Source: Fodinicurvata fenggangensis DSM 21160 (GTDB taxonomy: Bacteria > Pseudomonadota > Alphaproteobacteria > Kiloniellales > DSM-21159). From it: a stretch of 64,000 bases of DNA. Made by a program: the position numbers and the translations under genes. This document shows positions 27,695-37,002 of this stretch, piece by piece. Location of the stretch: positions 582,310 to 646,309 of the forward strand of contig NZ_JMLV01000001.1 in the NCBI RefSeq assembly GCF_000686045.1, read 5' to 3'. Within the stretch, counting starts at the first letter, position 1, and every line of letters begins with the position of its first letter. The notes below the pieces were generated by a model that did not search any database, was not told the origin of the DNA, and worked only from the letters and a program-made list of their open reading frames with translations.

Positions 27695-28282
27695 ATGGAC
27701 ACACGCACGCTTTGCTTGGCAATCCTTCAAAAGGGGGCAGCCAGCGGATACGAGATCAAGAAGAAGCTGGAAGAAATGCCCTATCGCATCTTCCAGGAGG
27801 TTGGGTTTGGCTCAATCTACCCGGCCCTGAACCGCTTGCTGGAAGCCGGACATGTCACCGTACAGGCCCAAGCCCAACGGAAACGGCCTGACAAGAAGGT
27901 TTACGCCATAACCGCAAACGGCCGGCAGGAACTCGAGGGATCACTGTTACATCCTCCTGCACAGGACCGTTTCCGGTCGGATTTCCTGTTTGTCTTGTTC
28001 CATTCCGAACTTCTGGCGCATGAAGAACTTGCCGACCTGTTCGACACACGCATCACCGAACTGAAAAGCACGATCGATCAGATGCATGCATGCGACCTTT
28101 CTGGAGCCTCCCCTGGTGCACGTTTCGTGCATGGATATGGGCTGACCTATTACGAGAATGCGCTCGACTACCTCTGCACTCACAGAGAATGGCTGCTCGA
28201 CGAGACAGAGGCCCGAAGGCAGACGACATCTGCTACGTGGTGTCCCGAAGTTTCCTCTACGGTGCCTGGAGGTGACAGATGA
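27695..28282 (+). CDS. PadR-family transcriptional regulator
   Basis: A 195-residue regulator. The N-terminal winged helix has the PadR pattern LCLAILQKGAASGYEIKKKLEE, GFGSIYPALNRLLEAGHV and KKVYAITANGRQEL; the C-terminal half is a helical dimerisation region (Vir_act_alpha-like). Its stop overlaps the start of the efflux adaptor gene by four bases (ATGA), so the three genes form one operon. The palindrome just upstream is the likely operator. The inducing ligand is unknown. Confidence 0.93.
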   Translation: MDTRTLCLAILQKGAASGYEIKKKLEEMPYRIFQEVGFGSIYPALNRLLEAGHVTVQAQAQRKRPDKKVYAITANGRQELEGSLLHPPAQDRFRSDFLFVLFHSELLAHEELADLFDTRITELKSTIDQMHACDLSGASPGARFVHGYGLTYYENALDYLCTHREWLLDETEARRQTTSATWCPEVSSTVPGGDR

Positions 28283-29391
28283 ATCGCTCCTATCTGCTGG
28301 CAGCAGGCATAGCGCTCGCTGCTGCAACCTGGATCGCAGTTGGCACCATCCTCCAGGGGACGGAAGAGCGCGAGCCCGAAAAGGAAGCGGCAGCGATCAG
28401 CCAGTCCACAGAGGTGCAGCGGGTTCAGGTACGCACGCAAATGGCTCGTCCCTATGTGGAAGAAGTCCGCACAACCGGGCACAGTGAAGCGAACCGCACT
28501 GTCAACCTGAGAGTAGAGCAGTCCGGACCGGTCGAAGACCTGCCGGTTTCAAAAGGGAATCTTGTAGAGGAAGGCGAGACCATTCTGCGCATAGCGGAGC
28601 AAGATCTTGGCGCTTCCCTGACCGAAGCCCGCGCAAGGGCAGCCCAGAGGCGTATGGAGTATCAAGCCTCGGAGAGTCTCAAGAACCAGGGCTTTCGGGC
28701 AGAAACACAATTTGCTGAAGCACGCGCCGCCTACGACCAGGCACTCGCAGCGGAAAGGCGCGCGGAAATCCAGATCGAACAGTTGACCCTGGAGGCGCCC
28801 TTCGATGGCGTCCTGGAAACACGAGATGTTGAACAGGGCGACTACGTTGACCTGGGCCAGGAGGTTGCGCAGGTCATCGACCTGGACCCGGTCATTATCG
28901 TCGCCATGCTGAATGAACAGCAACGCCCGGGGCTCCTGACCGGCGGTCCCGGGACAGCCCGCTTACCGGATGGACGGGAACTTGACGGACGAATTCGCTA
29001 CCTTGCCTCGTCAGCAAACCAGGATACGCGCAGCTTCCGAGTGGAGCTTGAGGTCGAGAATCCCGAGCACAGTATTCCCGCCGGCATTACCGCTGAACTT
29101 TTCCTGCCGCGTCGGACCGTGAATGCACACAGAATTTCTCCTGCCATCCTGACCCTGACAGACGAAGGCCTGCTCGGCGTTCGCGCTGTCGAGGATGGGA
29201 AGGTCGTCTTCCACGAAGTCGAAATTGCTCAACAGGACAGTGATGGAGCATGGATCACGGGCCTTCCTGAAGAGGTGACCTTGATCACTGTAGGGCAGGA
29301 ATTCGTGCGCGACGGGCAGGAGGTGATTCCTGTACCGGAAGAGGATCCGGCCACTTCCAGCACAAACGCACCAGACGAGCCGCGTACGTGA
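28279..29391 (+). CDS. RND efflux periplasmic adaptor (membrane fusion protein)
   Basis: A 370-residue HlyD/AcrA-type adaptor. It has an N-terminal membrane anchor (LLAAGIALAAATWIAVG), a biotinyl-lipoyl half-motif near VEDLPVSKGNLVEEGETIL, a helical hairpin (residues 105-155) and the second half-motif LEAPFDGVLETRDVEQGDYVD, then beta-barrel and membrane-proximal domains. It overlaps padR upstream by four bases and the permease gene downstream by four bases, so translation of the three is probably coupled. Confidence 0.93.
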   Translation: MNRSYLLAAGIALAAATWIAVGTILQGTEEREPEKEAAAISQSTEVQRVQVRTQMARPYVEEVRTTGHSEANRTVNLRVEQSGPVEDLPVSKGNLVEEGETILRIAEQDLGASLTEARARAAQRRMEYQASESLKNQGFRAETQFAEARAAYDQALAAERRAEIQIEQLTLEAPFDGVLETRDVEQGDYVDLGQEVAQVIDLDPVIIVAMLNEQQRPGLLTGGPGTARLPDGRELDGRIRYLASSANQDTRSFRVELEVENPEHSIPAGITAELFLPRRTVNAHRISPAILTLTDEGLLGVRAVEDGKVVFHEVEIAQQDSDGAWITGLPEEVTLITVGQEFVRDGQEVIPVPEEDPATSSTNAPDEPRT

Positions 29392-32300
29392 AAAGCCTGA
29401 TCCATGCAGCACTGACGCATAGCCGCACGGTGGTGGCAACCCTGCTGCTGTTGCTGCTTGCAGGCTTTTACACCTATGTCACCATCCCCAAGGAAGCCGA
29501 GCCGGACGTCAATATCCCAATAATCTATGTGTCCCTGGCTCAGACGGGCATTTCACCAGAAGACGCAGAGCGCCTTCTGGTCAAGCCCATGGAGCAGGAA
29601 CTGTCGTCCGTGGAAGGCGTCAAGGAGATGCGTTCCACTGCCTTCCTGGGAGGGGGCTTTGTCCTTCTGGAATTCGAGGCCGGGTTCAATATTGACGAGG
29701 CCATGGCAGATGTCCGCGAACAGAGTGATATCGCGCAGGCGGAGTTGCCAGCAGATGCCGAGGAACCGCGTGTATCCGAGGTCAACCTCAGTCTGTTTCC
29801 AATCCTGGTCGTCACACTTTCCGGTGATGTCCAGGAACGCACGCTCCTGACCATTGCCCGGCGCCTGCAGGATAACCTGGAAAGCCTGCCGAACGTACTG
29901 GAAGCCAATATAGGCGGCGACCGGGAAGAACTGATCGAGCTGCTCGTCGATCCATCGATGATCGACAGCTATGCCCTGGATGCGCAACAGGTGCTGCAAT
30001 CCGTCGACCGTTCCAATCGGGTTGTAGCCGCCGGCGAGATTGACACGGGAGCCGGTCGCTTCCCCATCAAGGTTCCGGGGTTATTCGAGTCCAATCAGGA
30101 CATCCTGAACATGCCGGTCAAGACCAGCGGTGATTCCGTTGTGACCTTTGGAGACATCGGCACCCTGCGCCCGACCTTCGTGGATCCCAGCGACATCGTT
30201 CGGGTCAATGGCAAACCGGCACTGGCCATCGAGATATCGAAACGAACTGGCACCAACATCATCGAAACCATCGAGCAGGCTAAAGCGGTCGTGGAAGCCA
30301 GCCGAGGGGCCTGGCCCGAGGAGATTCAGGTCAACTACAACCAAGATAAATCGACCGATATCCGTACCATGCTTTCCGACCTGCAGAACAACGTGCTGAC
30401 GGCTGTTCTACTTGTGATGATCGTGATTGTCGCTGCCATGGGAATGCGTTCGGCAGGCCTTGTCGGCGTTGCGATTCCCGGATCCTTCCTGACCGGCATG
30501 CTTGTCCTGGGCATGCTGGGATTCACCGTCAACATCGTCGTCCTCTTCAGCCTGATCCTGGCCGTGGGCATGCTGGTGGATGGTGCAATCGTGGTCACGG
30601 AGTATGCCGACCGGAAAATGGTGGAAGGCCTCCCCAGGGAAGAGGCCTATGGTCTGGCGAGCAATCGCATGGCCTGGCCCATCATAGCCTCGACCGCCAC
30701 GACACTCAGCGCCTTCCTTCCCTTGATCTTCTGGCCGGGGACTGTCGGCGAGTTCATGAAGTACCTTCCCATCACCTTGCTGGCGACGCTGACGGCTTCG
30801 CTGATGATGGCATTGATCTTCATCCCCGTCCTGGGGGCACGTTTTGGCAAACCCGGTCAGGCTGTATCCACCCGAAAGATGCGCGCGCTTTCTTCCGGAA
30901 ACAGGGCACAGTTGCAGCAGCTCGGGGGACCTACGGGTCACTATGTGAACTTCCTGCGGAAAGCCCTTGCCCATCCGGGCAAGATCATTCTGGCCGCAGT
31001 CGTCGTGCTTATCTTCGCGCAGGGAAGCTATGCTGTCTTCGGCAAGGGGGTCGAGTTCTTCCCTGAAGTCGAGCCGGAGAATCTGTCTGTCTGGGTCCAC
31101 GGCCGTGGCAACATGTCGATACAGGAGCGCGACGAACAGGTCGCAGGCGTGGAACAGGAGATTCTGGAGCTGGCCCAGGAGAAGGGCGAATTCCATTCGA
31201 TCTATACACAGACACTGACCACGGCCGGGCAACAGGACGACTCAGAACCCGAAGACCTTATTGGGCGTATCCAGCTTGAGTTTGTCGACTGGTTTGCTAG
31301 GCGCAGCGCTGACGCGATCATTTCGGATCTGCGTACGAGGACAGCAGACCTTCCGGGCATCTCGGTCGAGTTCCGCAAACAGGAAGCCGGTCCGCCAGTC
31401 GGCAAACCGATACAAATTCGTGTTTCTTCAACTGATCCCGGACGGATTGAGCCCGTTGTCGATCGAATACTGACGGCGATGGAGGATATTGGCGGTTTCG
31501 TGGATCTCGAGGATGGAAAGCCCCTGCCCGGGATCGAATGGGAAATGACGGTAGACCGTGCGCAGGCGGCAAAGTTCGGCGCGGACGTCACCTTGATTGG
31601 ATCCTACGTTCAAATGGCCACCAAGGGCTTGGAGATCGGAACGTACCGAACCGATGAAAGCGACGAGGAAATCGATATCGTCGTCCGCTACCCGCGTGAA
31701 AGGCGCAATGTCTCGCAACTCAACAACATCCGTGTTGAAACGGATGCAGGCTTGATCCCGGTCAGCAATTTTGTGGAGTTGCAACCTTCTCAAAAGGTAT
31801 CTCAGCTAAGGCGCGTCGAGGGGAACCGGACCATGACCATCCGCAGTGATGTCGAGCCCGGCATCCTGCCGGACGACAAGGTTCAGGAGATCCGGGAATG
31901 GCTGGAAACAGCAGATATAGACCCGGCTGTAAGTATCTCCTTTACGGGAGAGGACGAAGAACAGAGAGAGGCTCAGAACTTTCTGGTCAAGGCCTTCATG
32001 ATCGCGCTGTTCCTCATGGCCATTATACTGGTCACGCAGTTCAACTCCTTCTACAGCGCCTTCCTCATCCTGTCCGCCGTCGTACTCTCGACGATAGGTG
32101 TGATGCTGGGACTCCTGGTCACGGGCCAGCCATTCGGCGTTGTGATGAGCGGTATAGGAGTCATCGCCCTGGCCGGTATCGTCGTGAACAACAACATCAT
32201 CCTCATCGATACCTTTGACCGCATCAAACTGGAGGCCGCAACACCTCTTGATGCCATCCTGAGAACCTGTGCCCAGCGCTTCAGGCCGGTCATGCTAACG

Positions 32301-32540
32301 ACAATCACGACCATCCTGGGCCTGCTTCCGATGGTTTTTGCCGCCAACATAGACCTGCTGGAGGGCACAGCCAGTCTGGGGGCACCTTCCTCCCAGTGGT
32401 GGACCCAGCTTGCCACAGCCATTGTTTTCGGGCTGACCTTTTCGACCCTGTTGACCTTGCTGGTTACGCCCAGCGCACTGCTGTTTCGTGAAAACCTTGC
32501 CCAATGGTATCGCCAAAGACGAAAAATCAGGTTCTCATGA
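29388..32540 (+). CDS. RND efflux permease
   Basis: A 1050-residue inner membrane pump of the AcrB-like RND family, proton-driven. It starts at GTG 29388 inside the adaptor's end. Twelve membrane segments can be drawn, with the first near 13-31. The proton-relay region is AVGMLVDGAIVVTEYADRK with Asp398; the usual second aspartate is Gly, as in several non-HAE1 subgroups. The porter-domain block VKPMEQELSSVEGVKEM is present. No outer membrane channel gene follows, so a channel encoded elsewhere is assumed. The substrates cannot be told from sequence. Confidence 0.94.
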   Translation: MKSLIHAALTHSRTVVATLLLLLLAGFYTYVTIPKEAEPDVNIPIIYVSLAQTGISPEDAERLLVKPMEQELSSVEGVKEMRSTAFLGGGFVLLEFEAGFNIDEAMADVREQSDIAQAELPADAEEPRVSEVNLSLFPILVVTLSGDVQERTLLTIARRLQDNLESLPNVLEANIGGDREELIELLVDPSMIDSYALDAQQVLQSVDRSNRVVAAGEIDTGAGRFPIKVPGLFESNQDILNMPVKTSGDSVVTFGDIGTLRPTFVDPSDIVRVNGKPALAIEISKRTGTNIIETIEQAKAVVEASRGAWPEEIQVNYNQDKSTDIRTMLSDLQNNVLTAVLLVMIVIVAAMGMRSAGLVGVAIPGSFLTGMLVLGMLGFTVNIVVLFSLILAVGMLVDGAIVVTEYADRKMVEGLPREEAYGLASNRMAWPIIASTATTLSAFLPLIFWPGTVGEFMKYLPITLLATLTASLMMALIFIPVLGARFGKPGQAVSTRKMRALSSGNRAQLQQLGGPTGHYVNFLRKALAHPGKIILAAVVVLIFAQGSYAVFGKGVEFFPEVEPENLSVWVHGRGNMSIQERDEQVAGVEQEILELAQEKGEFHSIYTQTLTTAGQQDDSEPEDLIGRIQLEFVDWFARRSADAIISDLRTRTADLPGISVEFRKQEAGPPVGKPIQIRVSSTDPGRIEPVVDRILTAMEDIGGFVDLEDGKPLPGIEWEMTVDRAQAAKFGADVTLIGSYVQMATKGLEIGTYRTDESDEEIDIVVRYPRERRNVSQLNNIRVETDAGLIPVSNFVELQPSQKVSQLRRVEGNRTMTIRSDVEPGILPDDKVQEIREWLETADIDPAVSISFTGEDEEQREAQNFLVKAFMIALFLMAIILVTQFNSFYSAFLILSAVVLSTIGVMLGLLVTGQPFGVVMSGIGVIALAGIVVNNNIILIDTFDRIKLEAATPLDAILRTCAQRFRPVMLTTITTILGLLPMVFAANIDLLEGTASLGAPSSQWWTQLATAIVFGLTFSTLLTLLVTPSALLFRENLAQWYRQRRKIRFS

Positions 32541-32569
32541 CTCATGGACTGTCGGGCCCCTGACGAGGT

Positions 32570-32590
32570 GGTTTAACGCAGCGTTAAACC
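32570..32590. promoter_or_regulatory. Perfect palindrome before an unknown gene
   Basis: Arms GGTTTAACGC (32570-32579) and GCGTTAAACC (32581-32590) are perfectly complementary around a single A. As RNA it would be a hairpin, but no T run follows, so an operator is more likely than a terminator. It lies 30 bases after the efflux permease stop and 54 bases before the next start codon. Confidence 0.6.
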
Positions 32591-32602
32591 GTTCGTGGCT
32601 AT

Positions 32603-32623
32603 GCTGTTCCTGAACAGCTGTTC
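32603..32623. promoter_or_regulatory. Overlapping GTTC/GAAC palindromes
   Basis: Two nested palindromes: GCTGTTC (32603-32609) with GAACAGC (32612-32618), and the perfect GAACAGCTGTTC (32612-32623). They lie 22-42 bases before the start of the next gene, a position suited to an operator. GAAC-N4-GTTC resembles the LexA box of Gram-positive bacteria, but alphaproteobacterial LexA uses GTTC-N7-GTTC, so I do not assign it to LexA. Confidence 0.45.
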
Positions 32624-32644
32624 GGAACCTTAGAAAGTCATGCG

Positions 32645-33172
32645 ATGGCCATGGAAAGCGGCATAAGTCAAAAGTCCTCCTGCGACGAGGATCAGCAGGC
32701 GGATGAAGCAAAGGTCAATCTTGCCCTGGAAATAAGCCGGGAAGAGGAGTTGCCCCTCCAGCTCCATCATGTGGGGCTATCGGAAAATGGAGAAATCCGA
32801 AGGCGGACAAAGGGCGAGGACATCACCTTCAGCTTCATTCATCGGGGCATGCCTTTCGCATGCGAATGCAAGACGACAGGAGAAACGAAGCTGAAGATTG
32901 TCGGCGAGTTGGGAAAGCTGCCCTTTACGGCCGAATCTCCTGCTGGACGACGTTTCTTCAGGCATCTTGCAACGGCGACCAGAACGCTTCCCAAAGGGCA
33001 TATTGCAATCATCAACGATCAGGATGTGCGCCTTCTGGCCGAAGTCGCCCCCCCTCAAGGGCTTACACCCGTCAGCATCATCGCGGCCCTGAGCGCTGTA
33101 CTCCTGGAGTTCAAACCATTCTTTGAAATGGCCGAGGATGTTCTGGCTGTCCGGCAAACAAGCAAAGGGTGA
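32645..33172 (+). CDS. Uncharacterised protein
   Basis: A 175-residue soluble protein, acidic at the N-terminus, with no membrane segment or signal peptide. I do not recognise the family. Visible patterns are FSFIHRGMPFACECKTTGETKLKIVGELGKLPFTAES and, after it, RRFFRHLATATRTLPKGHIAIINDQDVRLL, suggesting a mixed alpha/beta domain with two central cysteines, and a hydrophobic C-terminal helix (SIIAALSAVLLEF). Codon use looks like the neighbours, so it is a plausible real gene. The two palindromes upstream suggest regulation of its own. Confidence 0.65.
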   Translation: MAMESGISQKSSCDEDQQADEAKVNLALEISREEELPLQLHHVGLSENGEIRRRTKGEDITFSFIHRGMPFACECKTTGETKLKIVGELGKLPFTAESPAGRRFFRHLATATRTLPKGHIAIINDQDVRLLAEVAPPQGLTPVSIIAALSAVLLEFKPFFEMAEDVLAVRQTSKG

Positions 33173-33190
33173 CTGGGCAAAAAGCCTAGA

Positions 33191-33212
33191 GACAGCTTCC
33201 AGCTGTCCTTAT
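33191..33212. terminator. Possible bidirectional terminator
   Basis: Stem GACAGCT (33191-33197) with AGCTGTC (33201-33207), loop of three, between two convergent genes. The T run is poor on both strands, so this is tentative. Confidence 0.4.
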
Positions 33213-34852
33213 CGAGCTTCCTCCTCCTCAATGCCGGGAACGACGAAAACCTGCCCTGGATAGATCAGATCCGGATCCTGGATCTGATCATCGTTCGCAT
33301 CATAGATCACCGTATAGTGAATACCCCGGCCGTAGGAACGGCGTGCCAGTCGCCAGAGACTGTTGCCTGGCTGAACAACCACGACTTCTCCGCCTTCGGC
33401 CTGATCCGGTGATATTTCCTCCCGCACAAAGGGGGTTTCGAGCCTGGCAACCACTTCGCCTTCTTCATCGACCTGGTCAATGCGTATGGTGTACTTTCCC
33501 CCTTCCAACGCCTTATCCGGCTGGATCTGCCAGCGGCCATTCTCACTGGCCTTGGCTTCGCCCACGAAGCGATCATTCACGTACATGAAGACACGGGCAC
33601 CGGGGACCAGCTGCCCGCTTGCCAGCAGCTCTCCATCTTCATCGTAAGTTATCGAATCCAGAGACAACTCCCCGGCGATGAGACCGCCTTCCGGTCCTTG
33701 CAGGACACGGGCCTCGCCTGCTCCCTCTCGTGGCATCTGAACGGCAAGCGGACGTGGAGACAACGCCTCAAGCGGCTTTGTATCACTGTCGGTGACGGAC
33801 TCCTGGACTTGGCTGCTGTCCGTGACTTCCTCCGCCATGCCACCGGAAGCGGATTGTCCGGAGTCAAGCGCACGACTGGACGCCGCAGAAGGCACCGAAA
33901 CGACAACGATATCCTTGGAATCCGCGTGCGCACCATTGCCCGATACACTGGACAGGCTCAATTCGTGATCACCCGAAATCAGCCCCTCATCCGGCAACAG
34001 GACCCACTCCCCCCTTTGGTCTGCCTGGACGGAGGCAATTTCTTCGCCATTTGCCAGTACGCTTACCTGGCTTCCAGCTGCGGCCCGCCCAGCAGCCACA
34101 AAGCTGCCATCCCTTTCGACTCGCACAACATCGAAACTGGGAAGTACCTTGTCTGGACCATTGGCCACCTGAGAGTCGGCCTCCTGACGTTCCTCTTCAG
34201 TCCCAAACTGCTCAGGCTCAGGTTCAGGCGATGCAGCAATCTCCGATTCGACTTCGTTTGCACTTTCAGCCCCCCCCTGCTCCTGAGGGCTGTCACCCGA
34301 CTGATCCCTGTCCGCCGCCTCGACTGGAGTCGTGTCCGTTTCATCCACGCTATCAGGCGTTATCGGTTGTTCATCCGTTTCCCTTTCCCCAACGGGCTGC
34401 TGATCAGCTTCCTCGCTCTCCAACGCAGTTTCTTCTGAGGGAAGAGCGGACGTCTCCTCTTCACGACCTACCGGGGTAGTGGCTGTTTTTTCCTGCTTGT
34501 CACTTTCAGCAGGCGCTACGCTATCTGCAACCAGCTCAGGGGAGTCCCTTTGCGCTTCTCCGGATTGTTGCGACTCACCGCGCGACGCACTCTTGTCGCC
34601 TTCAGAGTCCATCGTGTCACCGGCATCCCTCGAGTCATCCACAGCGGGCGCCGACTCGCTCTCTTCAGTCATGCGCTCAGATATTTTTCCTTCTTCGCCA
34701 GTCCCCTCGCTCGCGGGAACCGCCTCTTCAGGACTCACAGATGTCGCCGTATCGTACCCGGATTCGCGGTCTTCACCGTCAAAGAAGACAATTCCCGCAG
34801 CAACTATGGCTACGGCCAAACCGGCAACAACAAACACAAGAACAGGCTTCAA
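33209..34852 (-). CDS. LysM-domain envelope protein with Ig-like repeats
   Basis: A 547-residue protein with an N-terminal membrane anchor (VLVFVVAGLAVAIVAAGIVFF), a long Ser/Glu/Asp-rich region (about 28-255), two Ig-like beta modules (about 265-320 and 400-480) that share the pattern VxxGSQVSVLANGEEI / VPGARVFMYVNDRFVG, and a C-terminal LysM domain (VVVQPGNSLWRLARRSYG through LIYPGQVFVVP). LysM binds peptidoglycan, so the protein probably spans from the inner membrane to the wall. The acidic stretch is of a type common in alphaproteobacterial members. It is divergent from the LOG gene. Confidence 0.88.
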   Translation of the reverse strand: MKPVLVFVVAGLAVAIVAAGIVFFDGEDRESGYDTATSVSPEEAVPASEGTGEEGKISERMTEESESAPAVDDSRDAGDTMDSEGDKSASRGESQQSGEAQRDSPELVADSVAPAESDKQEKTATTPVGREEETSALPSEETALESEEADQQPVGERETDEQPITPDSVDETDTTPVEAADRDQSGDSPQEQGGAESANEVESEIAASPEPEPEQFGTEEERQEADSQVANGPDKVLPSFDVVRVERDGSFVAAGRAAAGSQVSVLANGEEIASVQADQRGEWVLLPDEGLISGDHELSLSSVSGNGAHADSKDIVVVSVPSAASSRALDSGQSASGGMAEEVTDSSQVQESVTDSDTKPLEALSPRPLAVQMPREGAGEARVLQGPEGGLIAGELSLDSITYDEDGELLASGQLVPGARVFMYVNDRFVGEAKASENGRWQIQPDKALEGGKYTIRIDQVDEEGEVVARLETPFVREEISPDQAEGGEVVVVQPGNSLWRLARRSYGRGIHYTVIYDANDDQIQDPDLIYPGQVFVVPGIEEEEAR

Positions 34853-35089
34853 GACGACAAGGACTCCTCGGGGTCATTTTTCGGACATTAATATGCCGCA
34901 ATAATGCAGAGAACGACACAGCTTCTAGCGTTTAAATGCAAAAAGGTGAAGATTCCCCAAACGTCTCTTTCCATGGAAAGCTCTCTGGCTGCTTTCTCGT
35001 GGGCTTGCAGTATCACCTGCTTTGGGTTTTCTTCCCCCGCTCTGACCCATGGTCAGATTCTTACAATCCTAGGATCAAGTGAGGCATCG

Positions 35090-35674
35090 ATGCCCGAAAT
35101 CACGTCGCTGTGTGTCTATTGCGGTTCCTCGAAGGGCCGTGATCGCATTTACATGGAAGCGGCTCGGGAACTGGGGTACGCGGCAGCTGCCCGTGGAATA
35201 AGAATCGTCTTCGGTGGGGGGCGCGTTGGATTGATGGGCGAACTTGCCGACGCTGCCCTTTCAGCGCAGGGGGACGTACTGGGCATCATACCGCGCCACC
35301 TTATGGAGTTTGAAGTCGGACACAACAATCTTACGGATTTGCGTGTTGTCGAAAGCATGCACGAACGCAAGCTGGAGATGTTCCGGGAATCCGATGCCTT
35401 CTGCATCCTTCCTGGCGGTTTCGGCACTCTGGACGAAACCTTCGAGATGATCACCTGGGGACAGCTTGGATTGCATGCGAAACCCCTTGGACTGCTGAAT
35501 GTCAACGCCTTCTGGGTGCCCCTTATTCAAATGCTGGAACACCAGGTGGAAGAAGGCTTTATCAAGCATCATGATCTGAAGCGCTGCTTTGTGGCGGAGT
35601 CGGTCGGGGACTTCTTCACCCAGATTGAAACGACCGTGGTTCCATCATCTGACCTTGAGGCCAAGTGGAGTTGA
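35090..35674 (+). CDS. LOG-family (TIGR00730) nucleoside monophosphate phosphoribohydrolase
   Basis: A 194-residue Rossmann-fold protein of the LOG family, whose studied members split cytokinin riboside or other nucleoside 5'-monophosphates into base and ribose 5-phosphate. The motif PGGFGTLDE and the block VFGGGRVGLMGELADAAL are intact, as is MHERKLEMFRESDAF. ATG 35090 follows GAGG at the right distance; the much longer open frame is not conserved. The LysM gene next door is a common neighbour in related genomes. Confidence 0.92.
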   Translation: MPEITSLCVYCGSSKGRDRIYMEAARELGYAAAARGIRIVFGGGRVGLMGELADAALSAQGDVLGIIPRHLMEFEVGHNNLTDLRVVESMHERKLEMFRESDAFCILPGGFGTLDETFEMITWGQLGLHAKPLGLLNVNAFWVPLIQMLEHQVEEGFIKHHDLKRCFVAESVGDFFTQIETTVVPSSDLEAKWS

Positions 35675-35683
35675 GCTCGATTC

Positions 35684-35730
35684 CTTGCAACCTGAGGCAG
35701 CAAGTTGCAAGGCTTGTAGCCTGAGGCAAG
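35684..35730 (+). repeat. Tandem stem-loop repeat before icd
   Basis: Two imperfect copies of one unit: 35684-35704 and 35713-35730. Each has CTTG, then CCTGAGGCA, then CAAG, so each can fold with CTTG/CAAG as a stem and CCTGAGG in the loop. The first copy also fits in a longer perfect stem CCTTGCAA/TTGCAAGG (35683-35690 with 35705-35712), exclusive with part of the second. They fill the 110-base gap between the LOG gene and icd. No T run follows, so they are not simple terminators. Confidence 0.6.
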
Positions 35731-35784
35731 CCTGCTATTCTGCGCAGCACCTGACACCCACCTCAAGACAGAGACGGATACGCA

Positions 35785-37002
35785 ATGGCTAAAATCAAGG
35801 TTCAGAATCCGATCGTCGAACTCGACGGCGACGAGATGACTCGCATCATCTGGGATTTCATCAAGAACAAGCTGATCCTGCCCTATCTCGACGTTGACCT
35901 GAAATACTACGATCTGAGTGTCCAGGAACGCGACCGCACGGATGATCAGATCACGGTTGATGCCGCAGAGGCCATCAAGAAATACGGCGTTGGTGTTAAG
36001 TGCGCCACGATCACACCCGATGAAGGACGGGTCGAGGAATTCGGACTGAAGAAGATGTGGCGTTCACCGAACGGCACCATCCGCAATATCGTGAACGGAA
36101 CCGTCTTCCGTGAGCCTATCATCTGCAAGAACGTTCCGCGTCTCGTGCCGGGCTGGACCCAGCCCATTATCATCGGACGCCACGCATACGGGGACCAATA
36201 CAAGGCGACTGACTTTACAGTTCCCGGACCTGGAAAACTCACCATCACCTATACACCCGACGACGGCGGAGAGCCTGTTACGCGCGAAGTTCACAACTTC
36301 CCGGACAGTGGCGTTGCCATGGGTATGTACAACGAGGATGAATCGATCCGCGGCTTCGCCCGCTCCTGCTTTAACTACGGCCTGCAGCGCGGTTATCCTG
36401 TCTACCTCTCCACCAAGAACACGATCCTCAAGGCCTATGACGGTCGCTTCAAGGACCTGTTCCAGGAAGTCTTCGACAGCGAATTCAAGGAAGCCTTCGA
36501 CAAGGCGGGAATCACATATGAACACCGTCTGATCGACGACATGGTTGCCGCCGCACTGAAATGGTCCGGCGGCTTTGTCTGGGCCTGCAAGAACTATGAC
36601 GGCGACGTGCAGTCCGACACCGTGGCGCAGGGCTTCGGCTCTCTGGGCCTGATGACCTCGGTTCTTATGACTCCGGATGGAAAGACGGTGGAAGCCGAGG
36701 CTGCACACGGCACGGTCACGCGCCACTACCGACTTCACCAGGAAGGCAAGGAAACCTCCACAAATCCGATCGCCTCCATCTTCGCCTGGAGCCGCGGACT
36801 GTTCTACCGGGGCACCTTTGACGAATCACCCGAGGTGATCGATTTTGCAAGGAAGCTCGAAAAGGTCTGCATCGATACCGTGGAGAATGGTGACATGACC
36901 AAGGACCTGGCCCTGTTGATCGGCCCCGACCAGAAGTGGCTGACCACCAACCAGTTCCTGGACAAGCTGGACGCCAACCTGCAGAAGGTTATCAACGCAT
37001 GA
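35785..37002 (+). CDS. icd: Isocitrate dehydrogenase, NADP-dependent
   Basis: Oxidises isocitrate to 2-oxoglutarate in the TCA cycle with NADP. The 405-residue protein is of the eukaryotic-like homodimeric class common in alphaproteobacteria. Key blocks are [27 protein letters not shown] in the form [32 protein letters not shown], and [30 protein letters not shown] with the catalytic acids. The end overlaps the start of the following cyclophilin gene (ATGA), which suggests coupled translation. Confidence 0.97.
   Translation: MAKIKVQNPIVELDGDEMTRIIWDFIKNKLILPYLDVDLKYYDLSVQERDRTDDQITVDAAEAIKKYGVGVKCATITPDEGRVEEFGLKKMWRSPNGTIRNIVNGTVFREPIICKNVPRLVPGWTQPIIIGRHAYGDQYKATDFTVPGPGKLTITYTPDDGGEPVTREVHNFPDSGVAMGMYNEDESIRGFARSCFNYGLQRGYPVYLSTKNTILKAYDGRFKDLFQEVFDSEFKEAFDKAGITYEHRLIDDMVAAALKWSGGFVWACKNYDGDVQSDTVAQGFGSLGLMTSVLMTPDGKTVEAEAAHGTVTRHYRLHQEGKETSTNPIASIFAWSRGLFYRGTFDESPEVIDFARKLEKVCIDTVENGDMTKDLALLIGPDQKWLTTNQFLDKLDANLQKVINA

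Noticed and set aside
35041..35057. Inverted repeat TCTGACC / GGTCAGA before the LOG gene
   Set aside because: Short arms and no independent support; could be an operator but is too weak to list.
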